NCBI GenBank assembly: GCA_018241525.1
Contig: JAFEDR010000009.1
Coordinates: 186,001-250,000 of the forward strand
Source: Pseudomonadota bacterium
GTDB taxonomy: Bacteria > Pseudomonadota > Gammaproteobacteria > Steroidobacterales > Steroidobacteraceae
DNA length: 64,000 nt
Direction: 5' to 3'
Shown one piece after another: positions 51,561-59,149 of this stretch. Under the pieces are notes generated by a model. The model searched no databases and was not told the DNA's origin. It saw only the letters and a list, made by a program, of their open reading frames with translations. Position 1 is the stretch's first letter; each line of letters starts with the position of its first letter. The position numbers and the translations under genes were made by a program.

Positions 51561-52571
51561 ATGGCACAGAAGTCGATGCGCGACGCGATCAACGACGCGT
51601 TGCACCTCGAGATGGCGCGCGATCCCCGCGTGATCGTGCTCGGCGAGGATGTCTCCGGCGGCGCCGGCGGCAGCTCCGGCGAGCGCGAGGCGTCGGGCGG
51701 CATCTTCGGCGTCACCAAGGGCCTGCTGCCCAAGTTCGGCGCCGGCCGGGTGATCGACACGCCGATCTCCGAGTCGGCGATCATCGGCGCGGCGGCCGGC
51801 GCCGCGCTCGCCGGGCTGCGGCCGGTCGCGGAGCTGATGTTCGCCGACTTCGTCGGCGTCAGCCTCGACCAGATCTTCAACCAGATGGCCAAGTTCCGTT
51901 ACATGTTCGGCGGCAAGACCGGCTGCCCGGCGGTGGTGCGCCTCGCGATGGGCGCCGGCATGAACATGGGTGCGCAGCACTCGCAGACCATCTATCCGCT
52001 GCTCGCCTCGGTGCCGGGCCTCAAGGTCGTGATCCCGTCGAACGCCTACGACGCCAAGGGCCTGATGCTGTCGGCGCTGCGCGACGACGACCCGGTGATG
52101 TTCTTCGAGCACAAGGCGCTCTACCCGCGCAAGGGCGAGGTGCCGGACGGCGACTACACCGTGCCCTTCGGCGAGGCGGCGCTGGTGCGCGAGGGCGAGC
52201 ACGTGACCGTCGTGGCGCTCGCGCGCATGGTGGTGTTCGCAGAGAAGGCGATCGACGCGCTCGCGAAGGACGGCATCAGCTGCGACCTGATCGACCCGCG
52301 CACCGTCTCGCCGCTCGACGCCGATACGATCCTCGAGAGCGTCGAGAATACCGGCCGGCTGGTGGTCGTCGACGAGTCGCCGCCGCGCTGCAGCCTCGCG
52401 GCGGACATCGCCGCGATCGTCGCCTCGCGCGGCTTCCGCTCGCTGCGCGCGCCGATCGAGATCGTGACCGCCCCGCACACTCCGGTGCCGTTCGCGCGCG
52501 AGCTCGAGCGCGCCTACGTGCCGAGCCCGCAGCGCATCGAGCAGGCGATCCGCAAGGTCATGCAGGAGTAG
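51561..52571 (+). CDS. 2-oxo-acid/acetoin-type dehydrogenase E1 beta
   Basis: A 336-residue E1 beta subunit. Key blocks are RDAINDALHLEMARDPRVIVLGEDV in parts, GVTKGLLPKFGAGRVIDTPISE, FADFVGVSLDQIFNQMAKFRYM and the C-terminal transketolase domain with DLIDPRTVSPLDADTIL and VVVDESPP. It pairs with E1 alpha in an alpha2beta2 enzyme using thiamine diphosphate. It begins eight bases after the E1 alpha stop and ends five bases before E2. The GERE-ASGGIFGVTKGL region is typical of acetoin-dehydrogenase-like enzymes. Confidence 0.92.
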   Translation: MAQKSMRDAINDALHLEMARDPRVIVLGEDVSGGAGGSSGEREASGGIFGVTKGLLPKFGAGRVIDTPISESAIIGAAAGAALAGLRPVAELMFADFVGVSLDQIFNQMAKFRYMFGGKTGCPAVVRLAMGAGMNMGAQHSQTIYPLLASVPGLKVVIPSNAYDAKGLMLSALRDDDPVMFFEHKALYPRKGEVPDGDYTVPFGEAALVREGEHVTVVALARMVVFAEKAIDALAKDGISCDLIDPRTVSPLDADTILESVENTGRLVVVDESPPRCSLAADIAAIVASRGFRSLRAPIEIVTAPHTPVPFARELERAYVPSPQRIEQAIRKVMQE

Positions 52572-52576
52572 ACGCG

Positions 52577-53809
52577 GTGGCAGCCCCGATTTTCGCCGTC
52601 ACGATGCCGAAGTGGGGCATCGAGATGCAGGAAGGCCTCGTCACCGACTGGCACGCCGCGGTCGGCGAGCGCATCGCCAAGGATGCGCCGCTTCTCGACG
52701 TCGAGACCGACAAGATCGTCAACGCCGTCGAGTCGCCCGTCGAGGGCACGCTGCGCCGGATCCTCGCCGAGCGCGGCCAGGCCTACCCGGTCGGCGCGCT
52801 GCTCGCGGTCTACGCCGATCCCGCCGTCAGCGAGGCGGAAGTCGATGCGTTCGTGGCCGGGTTCCGTCCGGTAGACGCGTCCTTCGAGCCAGCCGACGCG
52901 ACGGTCACCGGAGCACCCGCCGCGCCGATCGCCGCCGCTGCGCCGGCGCCGGTCGCGGAAGCGGGCGAGGGCGGCCAGCGCGTCAGCCCGATCGCGCGTC
53001 GGCTCGCCGAGAAGCTCGGCATCGACGTCACGCAGATCCACGGCACGGGCCCGAATGGCCGGGTCTCGAAGGAGGACGTCGAGACGTTCGCGGCGCGGCA
53101 GGGCGCGAAGCCCGCGGCCACCGCGGCGACTTCCGCCAACGCCTCGCGCCGCGAGCGGCTCTCGCCGATGCGGCAGACCATCGCCCGCCGCCTGCTCGAA
53201 TCCAAGCAGACGATCCCCCACTACCGGCTCGAGGCCACGGTCGACGGCGCGGCGCTGCAGGCCCGGCGCGCCGCGCTCGCAGCCGCGGGCACGTCCGCCT
53301 CGCTCAACGACTTCATCGTCCGCGCCACCGCGCTCGCGCTCGTCGAGGTGCCGGCCCTGAACGCGCACCTGGAGGGCGAGGACGTCGTGACGTTCGCCGA
53401 TGCCGACGTCGCGGTGGCGGTGGCGACCGAGCAGGGACTGCTGACGCCGATCGTGCGGGCGGCAAACCGGCTGGGCCTGGCGCAGATCGGCGCCGCCACG
53501 CGCGATCTGGCTGCCCGGGCCCGCGCCGGAAGGCTGACGCGCGAGGAGATCACCGGCGGGACGTTCACGGTCTCGAACCTCGGCATGCACGGGCTCGAGC
53601 GCTTCGATGCGATCATCAACCCGCCGCAGGTGGCGATCCTCGCGGTCGGGGCACTGCGCCCGGCGGTGCTCGTGCGCCAGGGCCAGGCGGTCGTCGGCGA
53701 GCGCCTCACGCTGACGCTGTCGTGCGACCACCGCGTGGTCGACGGTGCGGTCGGCGCACGCTTCCTGAAGCGGCTGGTGGAGCTGCTCGAGGCACCCGAC
53801 ACGCTCTAG
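52577..53809 (+). CDS. Dihydrolipoamide acyltransferase (E2)
   Basis: A 410-residue E2 with one lipoyl domain (MPKWGIEMQEGLVTDW, lipoyl lysine in DVETDKIVNAVE near residue 43), an Ala/Pro linker, a peripheral-subunit-binding domain (SPIARRLAEKLGIDVTQIHG and GPNGRVSKEDV, about 135-165) and a catalytic domain ending with SCDHRVVDGAVGARFL (His near 378). AGGAG precedes the GTG start. It accepts the acyl group made by E1 and passes it to CoA. No E3 dihydrolipoamide dehydrogenase follows, so the complex must borrow one from elsewhere. It is the last gene of the operon that starts at 47643. Confidence 0.92.
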   Translation: MAAPIFAVTMPKWGIEMQEGLVTDWHAAVGERIAKDAPLLDVETDKIVNAVESPVEGTLRRILAERGQAYPVGALLAVYADPAVSEAEVDAFVAGFRPVDASFEPADATVTGAPAAPIAAAAPAPVAEAGEGGQRVSPIARRLAEKLGIDVTQIHGTGPNGRVSKEDVETFAARQGAKPAATAATSANASRRERLSPMRQTIARRLLESKQTIPHYRLEATVDGAALQARRAALAAAGTSASLNDFIVRATALALVEVPALNAHLEGEDVVTFADADVAVAVATEQGLLTPIVRAANRLGLAQIGAATRDLAARARAGRLTREEITGGTFTVSNLGMHGLERFDAIINPPQVAILAVGALRPAVLVRQGQAVVGERLTLTLSCDHRVVDGAVGARFLKRLVELLEAPDTL

Positions 53810-53901
53810 GCGATGACGCGCGGGCTCCCCGCGGCGCGAGCGGGTTAGACTCTGGGCCCGCCGGCTGGCCTCCGGCGCGGACCGCGGCCGGGAGCGACGC
53901 C

Positions 53902-54435
53902 ATGAACCCGAACCTGATCGGCACCGCCGTCGGCGCAGCACTCGCTGGCTGGCTCCTGTACCGGCGCGTGCGCCGCAACTTCGGCCGTCAGCCGCTCAGC
54001 GAATGGCGACTGTACGTGCGGACGGCGCTGCTCGCTTTGATCGGGATGCTGCTGCTCCGCGGTACCGCCGCGAACCCCGCGGTGCTCGCGGCGCTGCTCG
54101 GCGGCCTCGCCGCCGGCGCGACGCTCGGCTACTTCGCGTTGCGGCACACGACCTTCGAGGCGACCGCCGAGGGTCGCTTCTACACGCCGCACAGCTACTT
54201 CGGCCTCGCGGTCACGAGCCTGCTGGTCGGGCGACTCGCGTACCGGTTCCTGCAGCTCTACCAGAGCGCCGAGGCGGCGGCGCCGGAGCCGAATCCGCTC
54301 GCGGGCTTCCAGCGCAGCCCGCTGACGACGGCCCTGTTCGGCCTGCTGATCGGCTACTACCTGCTGCTGAACGCCGGCATCCTGCGCCGCGCGCGGACGC
54401 TGGCCGCGGGGCCGGCGGAACCGGGACCGCCCTAG
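53902..54435 (+). CDS. Four- to five-helix membrane protein (CcdC/DUF1453-like)
   Basis: A 177-residue inner-membrane protein with helices at about residues 5-20, 38-56, 60-82, 97-118 and 140-160 and conserved-looking GRFYTPHSYFGLAVTSLLVGR in parts. This fits the DUF1453/CcdC group of unknown function, with moderate certainty. A 92-bp gap with a possible -10 (TAGACT near 53847) separates it from E2, so it may be expressed on its own. Its stop overlaps the stop of the converging monooxygenase gene. Confidence 0.7.
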   Translation: MNPNLIGTAVGAALAGWLLYRRVRRNFGRQPLSEWRLYVRTALLALIGMLLLRGTAANPAVLAALLGGLAAGATLGYFALRHTTFEATAEGRFYTPHSYFGLAVTSLLVGRLAYRFLQLYQSAEAAAPEPNPLAGFQRSPLTTALFGLLIGYYLLLNAGILRRARTLAAGPAEPGPP

Positions 54436-54722
54436 CCGACCCAGTCCAGGAACTGCAGGTCCATGTCGCCGTCAACGCAGGCCAGGATCGGCGGCACCAG
54501 CCGGTCGTGGAACGGCGCCTTCATGTGCAGCTGGAAGGCGGCCTCGTCCTTGAAGCGGGCGTACACGACGTAGGTGTTCTTCTTCTCGCGGTGCCGGATC
54601 ACGTCATAGACGTGGCAATCCGGCTCGTGCCGATGGGTCTCGGCAGAGAGCTCCTGCTGCAGGCGTTCGAATTCGGCCTCGCGGCCGGGCTTGATCTTCA
54701 GCGTGGCGATGAAGCAGGTCAT
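54432..54722 (-). CDS. ABM-type small monooxygenase/isomerase (1)
   Basis: A 96-residue protein of the antibiotic biosynthesis monooxygenase (ABM, dimeric alpha-beta barrel) family: FIATLKIKPGREAEFERLQQEL, VYDVIRHREKKNTYVVYARFKDEAAFQLHM in parts, and a C-terminal LDWVG. Such small enzymes carry out cofactor-free oxidations, or act as isomerases or heme-degrading proteins. It lies 24 bases downstream of the CoA-ligase gene and has a diverged relative on the ligase's other side. Confidence 0.85.
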   Translation of the reverse strand: MTCFIATLKIKPGREAEFERLQQELSAETHRHEPDCHVYDVIRHREKKNTYVVYARFKDEAAFQLHMKAPFHDRLVPPILACVDGDMDLQFLDWVG

Positions 54723-54746
54723 GGCAACTCCGGTCGATCGCGGGGT

Positions 54747-56489
54747 CTAGAGCTCGAGTTCGGCGAGCAGCTGGTTGCGCAGCTTGAACTTCTGGATCTT
54801 GCTGGCGCCCATCGGCCATTCGCTGACGTAGCGTACGTGGCGTGGCACCTTGAAGCCCGCGATCTCGCCGCGGCAGTGCGCGATCAGTTCCTCGGTCGTG
54901 GCCGCCTGCCCGGGCTTGAGCTCGACGAACGCGGCCGGTACCTCGACGTAGCGCGCATCCGGGATGCCGACGACCTGGGCGAGCTTGACCGCCGGGTGGC
55001 GCTGCAGCGAGGCCTCGATCTCGGCCGCGGCGACGTTCTCGCCGCCGACCTTCAGCATGTCCTTGATGCGCCCGTGGAACATCATGTTGCCGCGCTCGTC
55101 GACCGAGCCGATGTCGCCGGTGTGGTACCAGCCGCCGTCGTCGAGCGCCTCGCGCGTCTTCTTGGCGTCCTTGTAGTAGCCCTCGAGCGTCGAGTAGCCG
55201 CGCACCCAGACTTCGCCGCGCCCGCCCGGCGGCAGCTCCTGGCCGGTCTCGTGGTCGACGATGCGCACCTCGAGGCCCGGCAGCGGCTTGCCGAGGCGGC
55301 CGACGCGGACCTCGAGCGCATCGGTCAGCAGGCTGGTGGTGACGGTGCCCGCGGTCTCGGTCATGCCGAAGGTGCCGACCTGGATCGCGTTCGGCATCGC
55401 CTTCAGCATCGCGTCTTTGATGCCGGGTGGCTGCACCGCGAAGTTCGAGTTCATGAGCCGGACCCGCGACAGGTCGGTCTTCTTGAAGTTCGGGTGGTAG
55501 ATGAGATCCGACATGATCGTCACGAAGCACGGGTAGGTCGCGGTGGCGCGCTCGCTCTCGAGCATGCGCAGCGCCTCGCCGGCGTCGAAGTGGCCCATCG
55601 TCACGTACGTGCCGCCGACATCGAGGATCGCGATCAGCGGCAGGATCGCCGCGATGTGGAACATCGGCAGCGGCGACCAGAAGCGGTCGCCGTGACGCAG
55701 CTGGTAGCGGTGGCGGCCGAGCGCGATGCTGTTGCGGACCATCGCCTCGTGGGTGATCAGGCAGCCCTTCGGGTTCGCGGTCGTGCCCGAGGTGTAGAGC
55801 ATGAGCCCGACGTCGCGGACGCGGGTCGCGAGGCGCGCCCGGTGCACCGCCTCGAGCGGCACGCGCTTGCCGAGCGCGCGCAGGGCCTTCTCGCCGACGA
55901 ACGCCGGGTCGCTGCGCCGGCCGAGCAGCACGATGTTGCGCAGCTTCGGCGCTTCGGCGAGCGCCAGCTGCGTCGGGTCCGGCTGGCGCCCGAGCGAGGG
56001 CAGCGCGCTCCGCAGCCGTGCGACGAAGTCGACCTGGTCCGGCACCTCGCCGGTGGTGACGATGGTCACGAGGTCGCCGTTCTCGACGACATAGGCGAGC
56101 TCGGCCGGCTTGTAGCGCGCGTTGATCGGCACCACCACCGCGCCGCACAGCGCCGCGGCGAAGAAGTACTCGACGAACTCGACCGACGAGGGCAGCAGCA
56201 GGCCGACGTGGTCGCGCGGCCGGACGCCGAGCGCGCGCAACGCCCGGGCACGCTCGAGCGCGCGCGCCGCGAGCTCGGCGTAGGTGAGCTTGCGCCGCTC
56301 GAAGACGAGCGCATCCACCGCCCCGTGGCGGTCGGCGCCGGTCAGCAGCAGGTCGCCGATCGTCGTGACGGCGATGCGGATGTCCGCAAGGACCTCCGGC
56401 GCCGGCCGCGATGCCGGCTTGCGCGCAGTGCCGCGCTTGCGCCCGCCGGCCGCCTTGCGCGCCACCGGTCGCTTCTTCTTGCTCGCCAT
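54747..56489 (-). CDS. AMP-dependent acyl/aryl-CoA ligase with basic N-terminal tail
   Basis: A 580-residue adenylate-forming enzyme. The ATP loop is LYTSGTTANPKG (near residue 236). The A5 motif is GTFGMTETAG (near 375), A7 is YHTGDIGSVDERG (near 450), A8 hinge GRIKDMLKVGGENV, and the C-terminal catalytic Lys lies in GASKIQKFKLR. It should activate a carboxylic acid to its CoA ester. An unusual 40-residue leader rich in Lys, Arg and Ala (MASKKKRPVARKAAGGRKRG, then more) precedes the enzyme. GAGGAGGGGG before the ATG supports this start. The gene is flanked by two small ABM genes and read from the promoter at 56877. Confidence 0.9.
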   Translation of the reverse strand: MASKKKRPVARKAAGGRKRGTARKPASRPAPEVLADIRIAVTTIGDLLLTGADRHGAVDALVFERRKLTYAELAARALERARALRALGVRPRDHVGLLLPSSVEFVEYFFAAALCGAVVVPINARYKPAELAYVVENGDLVTIVTTGEVPDQVDFVARLRSALPSLGRQPDPTQLALAEAPKLRNIVLLGRRSDPAFVGEKALRALGKRVPLEAVHRARLATRVRDVGLMLYTSGTTANPKGCLITHEAMVRNSIALGRHRYQLRHGDRFWSPLPMFHIAAILPLIAILDVGGTYVTMGHFDAGEALRMLESERATATYPCFVTIMSDLIYHPNFKKTDLSRVRLMNSNFAVQPPGIKDAMLKAMPNAIQVGTFGMTETAGTVTTSLLTDALEVRVGRLGKPLPGLEVRIVDHETGQELPPGGRGEVWVRGYSTLEGYYKDAKKTREALDDGGWYHTGDIGSVDERGNMMFHGRIKDMLKVGGENVAAAEIEASLQRHPAVKLAQVVGIPDARYVEVPAAFVELKPGQAATTEELIAHCRGEIAGFKVPRHVRYVSEWPMGASKIQKFKLRNQLLAELEL

Positions 56490-56509
56490 GACCCCCTCCT
56501 CGGCGCCGC

Positions 56510-56812
56510 TCAGACCGCGAACGGATCCAGGTACTCGCGCACGTACTCGCCGTCGAGGCAGGCGACGATGCCCGGCCCGAGCTCGGCGAGGGCCTTCGAC
56601 GTCATGTGCGCGTGCTCGTCCGCCTCGCTCGCGAACGACTCGATCACCGCGTAGCGACGCGGCTCGCGCAGCTTGTAGAACTGGTAGAAGAGCGTGCGTT
56701 CCTTCGACTCGGTCGCGTGGACGCGCTCGGCGAGCGTCGAGCACAGGCGCACGAACTCTGCTTCGTGGCCCGCCTTGACGGTCATGCGGGAAATGAACGT
56801 GACTCGGCTCAT
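56510..56812 (-). CDS. ABM-type small monooxygenase/isomerase (2)
   Basis: A 100-residue ABM-fold protein (FISRMTVKAGHEAEFVRLCSTL, FYQFYKLREPRRYAVIESFASEADEHAHM in parts, EYLDPFAV end). It is distantly related to the gene at 54432, with the same fold order but low identity. It is the first gene of the minus-strand operon with the CoA ligase, behind the TetR-type operator at 56877. A cofactor-independent oxidation or tautomerisation of the pathway compound is likely. Confidence 0.85.
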   Translation of the reverse strand: MSRVTFISRMTVKAGHEAEFVRLCSTLAERVHATESKERTLFYQFYKLREPRRYAVIESFASEADEHAHMTSKALAELGPGIVACLDGEYVREYLDPFAV

Positions 56813-56876
56813 GGCGAGACCCCTCGTGCATTCGCTCGGCCGGCGACCGTGGGTAGCTTAGCCCTCGACCGGAAAA

Positions 56877-56894
56877 AAACAAGCCTGACTGTTT
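56877..56894. promoter_or_regulatory. TetR-type operator copy 3 in a divergent promoter
   Basis: Half-sites AAACAAGCC and TGACTGTTT form an 18-bp near-palindrome between the minus-strand ABM/ligase operon and the plus-strand Rieske ferredoxin. TTGTTT on the minus strand is followed after 16 bases by TAAGCT (56855-56860). CTGTTT on the plus strand is followed after 19 bases by TAGAGT (56914-56919). One bound repressor could block both. Confidence 0.7.
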
Positions 56895-56965
56895 CTTTGT
56901 GAGTCGCCTCGGCTAGAGTAACGTCCTGCCGCGCCGGCCTGGCCGGCGCCGAGGCCGGGGATTCC

Positions 56966-57313
56966 ATGAGTGAACCGACGTTCCTGCGCGCCCTGCCGCT
57001 CGGCGACCTGCCGGTCAACTCGATGCGCAGCGTCGAGCTCGGCGGTCGCAGCGTGCTCCTCTGTCACATTGCGCAGGGCGTGTTCGCGGTCGACGAGATC
57101 TGTACGCACGGCGAGGCGCGGCTCGGCGAAGGACGCCTGCGCGGCGTGCGCGTGATCTGTCCGCTGCACGGCGCCTCGTTCGATTGTCGCACCGGGGCCG
57201 TGCTCGGCGCGCCGGCGTCCGTGCCGCTCGCGCGCCACGCGGCGCGCGTCGTCGACGGCTGGATCGAGGTCGAACTCGCCGGCGCCGCGGCGCCCGCCAC
57301 GCCCACCCTCTAG
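56966..57313 (+). CDS. Rieske-type ferredoxin of a ring-hydroxylating system
   Basis: A 115-residue Rieske [2Fe-2S] protein with ligand motifs CTHGEARL (Cys and His near residues 46-48) and CPLHGASFDCRTG (Cys and His near 66-69). The size and the absence of an anchor fit the soluble ferredoxins that feed Rieske oxygenases such as those at 49184 and 63315. The matching ferredoxin reductase is not in the window. It is transcribed alone from the divergent promoter at 56877 and its stop shares CTAG with the hipA stop. Confidence 0.9.
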   Translation: MSEPTFLRALPLGDLPVNSMRSVELGGRSVLLCHIAQGVFAVDEICTHGEARLGEGRLRGVRVICPLHGASFDCRTGAVLGAPASVPLARHAARVVDGWIEVELAGAAAPATPTL

Positions 57314-58641
57314 GCGCGCCGGCGGGGATCGATCGGCCGGTGGCTGGCCGCGATGTGCGCGGTCTGCTCCTCGGCGAGGCCGGCCTCCGCGGCAAAGCTC
57401 CGCCAGCGGCGCACCGCATCGGCCACCTGCGCGAGCACCGTGCGCCCCGTGCCGATCGCGAAGCGATCCGCCACGGCCAGCAGGTCCGCCGCGCCGATAT
57501 CCTGGAAGCGGCCGTTCACGCTCATCAGGTGCTGGTGGGTCCACTCGCCCCGCGGATTGTGGGCGAAGGTGACGTCGTAGGCGGGTGCGAGCTCCCAGCC
57601 GTGTCCCTGCCGCAGTCGGAACGAGAAGTTCTTCGAGTGGTCGTCGCAGTTGCGGGCCATCACGTTGAAGGCCATGCGCCGGAACGCCTCCTCGCGTGCC
57701 GCGTACGGCATGCCGAGCCGCACAACGACGTCGAGCAGCTGCGCGTAGGAGTTCGTGCCCTTGCGCTTGTAGTCGACGTGCGCCATCGCGCACAACGTCT
57801 GCACGTGGTGCCGGACCCCGCCCGCGCCGCGGTCGAAGCGCCGGGTCATGAAGTGCGCGCGACCGTGCTCCTCGAGCAGCCGGCAGTCGGTCATTTCGAT
57901 GCCCGCGGCGCGCGCCATGCGGTGGTAGGCGAACTCGATGCGGCCGAAGTGCCGCGAGGCGCCGAGCTCGCGGTCGGCGCCGAGCCCGTCGAACTTGAGC
58001 AGCCAGTGCTCGAAGCCGGGCGGTGCCGGCAGCTGCCCGGCGCGCAGCTCCTGCGTCTGCGGGTTCCAGGCGACCACCGCCTTCGCGCGCGCGCCGCCGG
58101 CCGAGGTACCGACGTCGATGATGGTGCGCAGCGCCGCGCTCGCGTGATCGGCGTCGTCGAGGCGGCCGCGCACCGCGCGGCGCGCTTCCTCGACCAGCTC
58201 GCCGATGCGGATCGCGTAAGGCAGGCGACGGCCTGGCCCGCGCGCCGGCCGGAACGTCAGCGCGCCGATCGCGCGGGTACCCATGTAGGCCAGCCGGTCG
58301 AGCGGCGTCACCTCGGCCGCACCGACGCCGTGCTCGAGCATCCAGCGGTTGATCAGCGCGTTGCCGAAATCATCGGGCAGCGCGTCTGCCAGCATCGCGG
58401 GCAGCCGCCGGTAGGTCTCGACGGCGAGATCGGTGAACAGGAAGGTGCGCGCCTCGCCCACCGGCATCGTCAGCGGCGCCGGCTCGAGGCCGGCCTGCCG
58501 GAACTCGTCCGTGTAGCGGAAGGCGTAGAACCCATAGCCCGGGTCGAGCGCGACCGCCCCGACCCAGTGGTCCCACAGGAAGACGTTGATGCGCTCGACG
58601 CGCGCGTAGCGGGCCCGCGAGGCGGAGCCGCGCGTGCCCAT
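57310..58641 (-). CDS. hipA: HipA-family serine/threonine kinase toxin
   Basis: A 443-residue HipA-like kinase, close to the usual 440. It has the glycine-rich nucleotide loop IDVGTSAGGARAKAV (near residue 175), the catalytic loop MARNCDDHSKNFSF (Asp near 330) and the DFG-like LAPAYDVTF (near 352). The N-terminal subdomain contains RLAYMGTRAIGALTF. HipA toxins phosphorylate tRNA synthetases or other targets and slow growth. It overlaps the upstream hipB by one base (TGATG). Its place inside a catabolic cluster is unexpected. Confidence 0.9.
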   Translation of the reverse strand: MGTRGSASRARYARVERINVFLWDHWVGAVALDPGYGFYAFRYTDEFRQAGLEPAPLTMPVGEARTFLFTDLAVETYRRLPAMLADALPDDFGNALINRWMLEHGVGAAEVTPLDRLAYMGTRAIGALTFRPARGPGRRLPYAIRIGELVEEARRAVRGRLDDADHASAALRTIIDVGTSAGGARAKAVVAWNPQTQELRAGQLPAPPGFEHWLLKFDGLGADRELGASRHFGRIEFAYHRMARAAGIEMTDCRLLEEHGRAHFMTRRFDRGAGGVRHHVQTLCAMAHVDYKRKGTNSYAQLLDVVVRLGMPYAAREEAFRRMAFNVMARNCDDHSKNFSFRLRQGHGWELAPAYDVTFAHNPRGEWTHQHLMSVNGRFQDIGAADLLAVADRFAIGTGRTVLAQVADAVRRWRSFAAEAGLAEEQTAHIAASHRPIDPRRRA

Positions 58642-58946
58642 CAGCCTGCCGTTCCCCGACTCGCGCGGGCGCGCTGACGCGGACGCCCGGCTTTCGGCAG
58701 CGCGAGCGGATTGATGGTCGGCAGCGGCGCCAGCGCATCGAGCCAGGTGTCGCGACCGAGTGCGCGCAGCACCGCCACGAGCGTGCGGATCGTGCCGCGA
58801 CCCGACTCGAGGTTCTTGACCGCGTTGAGCGCCACGCCCGCGCGCGCCGCGAGCGCGTCCTGGTGCAGGTTGCGCTCGAGGCGCAGCGCCCGCAGCCGCT
58901 CGCCCAGGGCCGCCGCCTGCTCCGCCTGCGTGGCATAGGTGATCAC
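58641..58946 (-). CDS. hipB: HipB-family Xre antitoxin
   Basis: A 101-residue DNA-binding antitoxin with an Xre helix-turn-helix at about residues 15-68 (LRALRLERNLHQDALAARAG, VALNAVKNLESGRGTIRTL). A basic C-terminal tail (KAGRPRQRARASR) may contact HipA. HipB proteins neutralise the kinase and, with it, repress their own operon by binding palindromes. The AT-rich repeats immediately upstream are the likely sites. Confidence 0.88.
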   Translation of the reverse strand: MITYATQAEQAAALGERLRALRLERNLHQDALAARAGVALNAVKNLESGRGTIRTLVAVLRALGRDTWLDALAPLPTINPLALPKAGRPRQRARASRGTAG

Positions 58947-58959
58947 TGTGGATTACCTC

Positions 58960-59105
58960 TGTGTTCTATTTTCGGGCCTTTAACTATATCAATCTTCTAT
59001 AAGAGCCTTTTAATAGTACCTTAAAGTAAATACGATTATTACGCTTAAAAGACCTTTTTAAGTGCTTTAAGTGCAAATAGTTGTTTAATAGCCCTTTATC
59101 GGGGC
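58960..59105. promoter_or_regulatory. AT-rich hipBA promoter region with repeated CTTTAA words
   Basis: This stretch has far lower GC than everything around it. Words of the CTTT(T)AA / TTAAAG type recur in both orientations at about 58978, 59006, 59019, 59044, 59055 and 59065. Among them is a perfect inverted repeat, CTTAAAA (59044-59050) and TTTTAAG (59056-59062), with a five-base spacer. The repeats are plausible HipB operators. No gene is visible between hipB and the VOC gene. Confidence 0.55.
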
Positions 59106-59149
59106 GTTAAGAGAAGATCATCCACGGGCTGGCCGCGAGGGCCGGCGGG

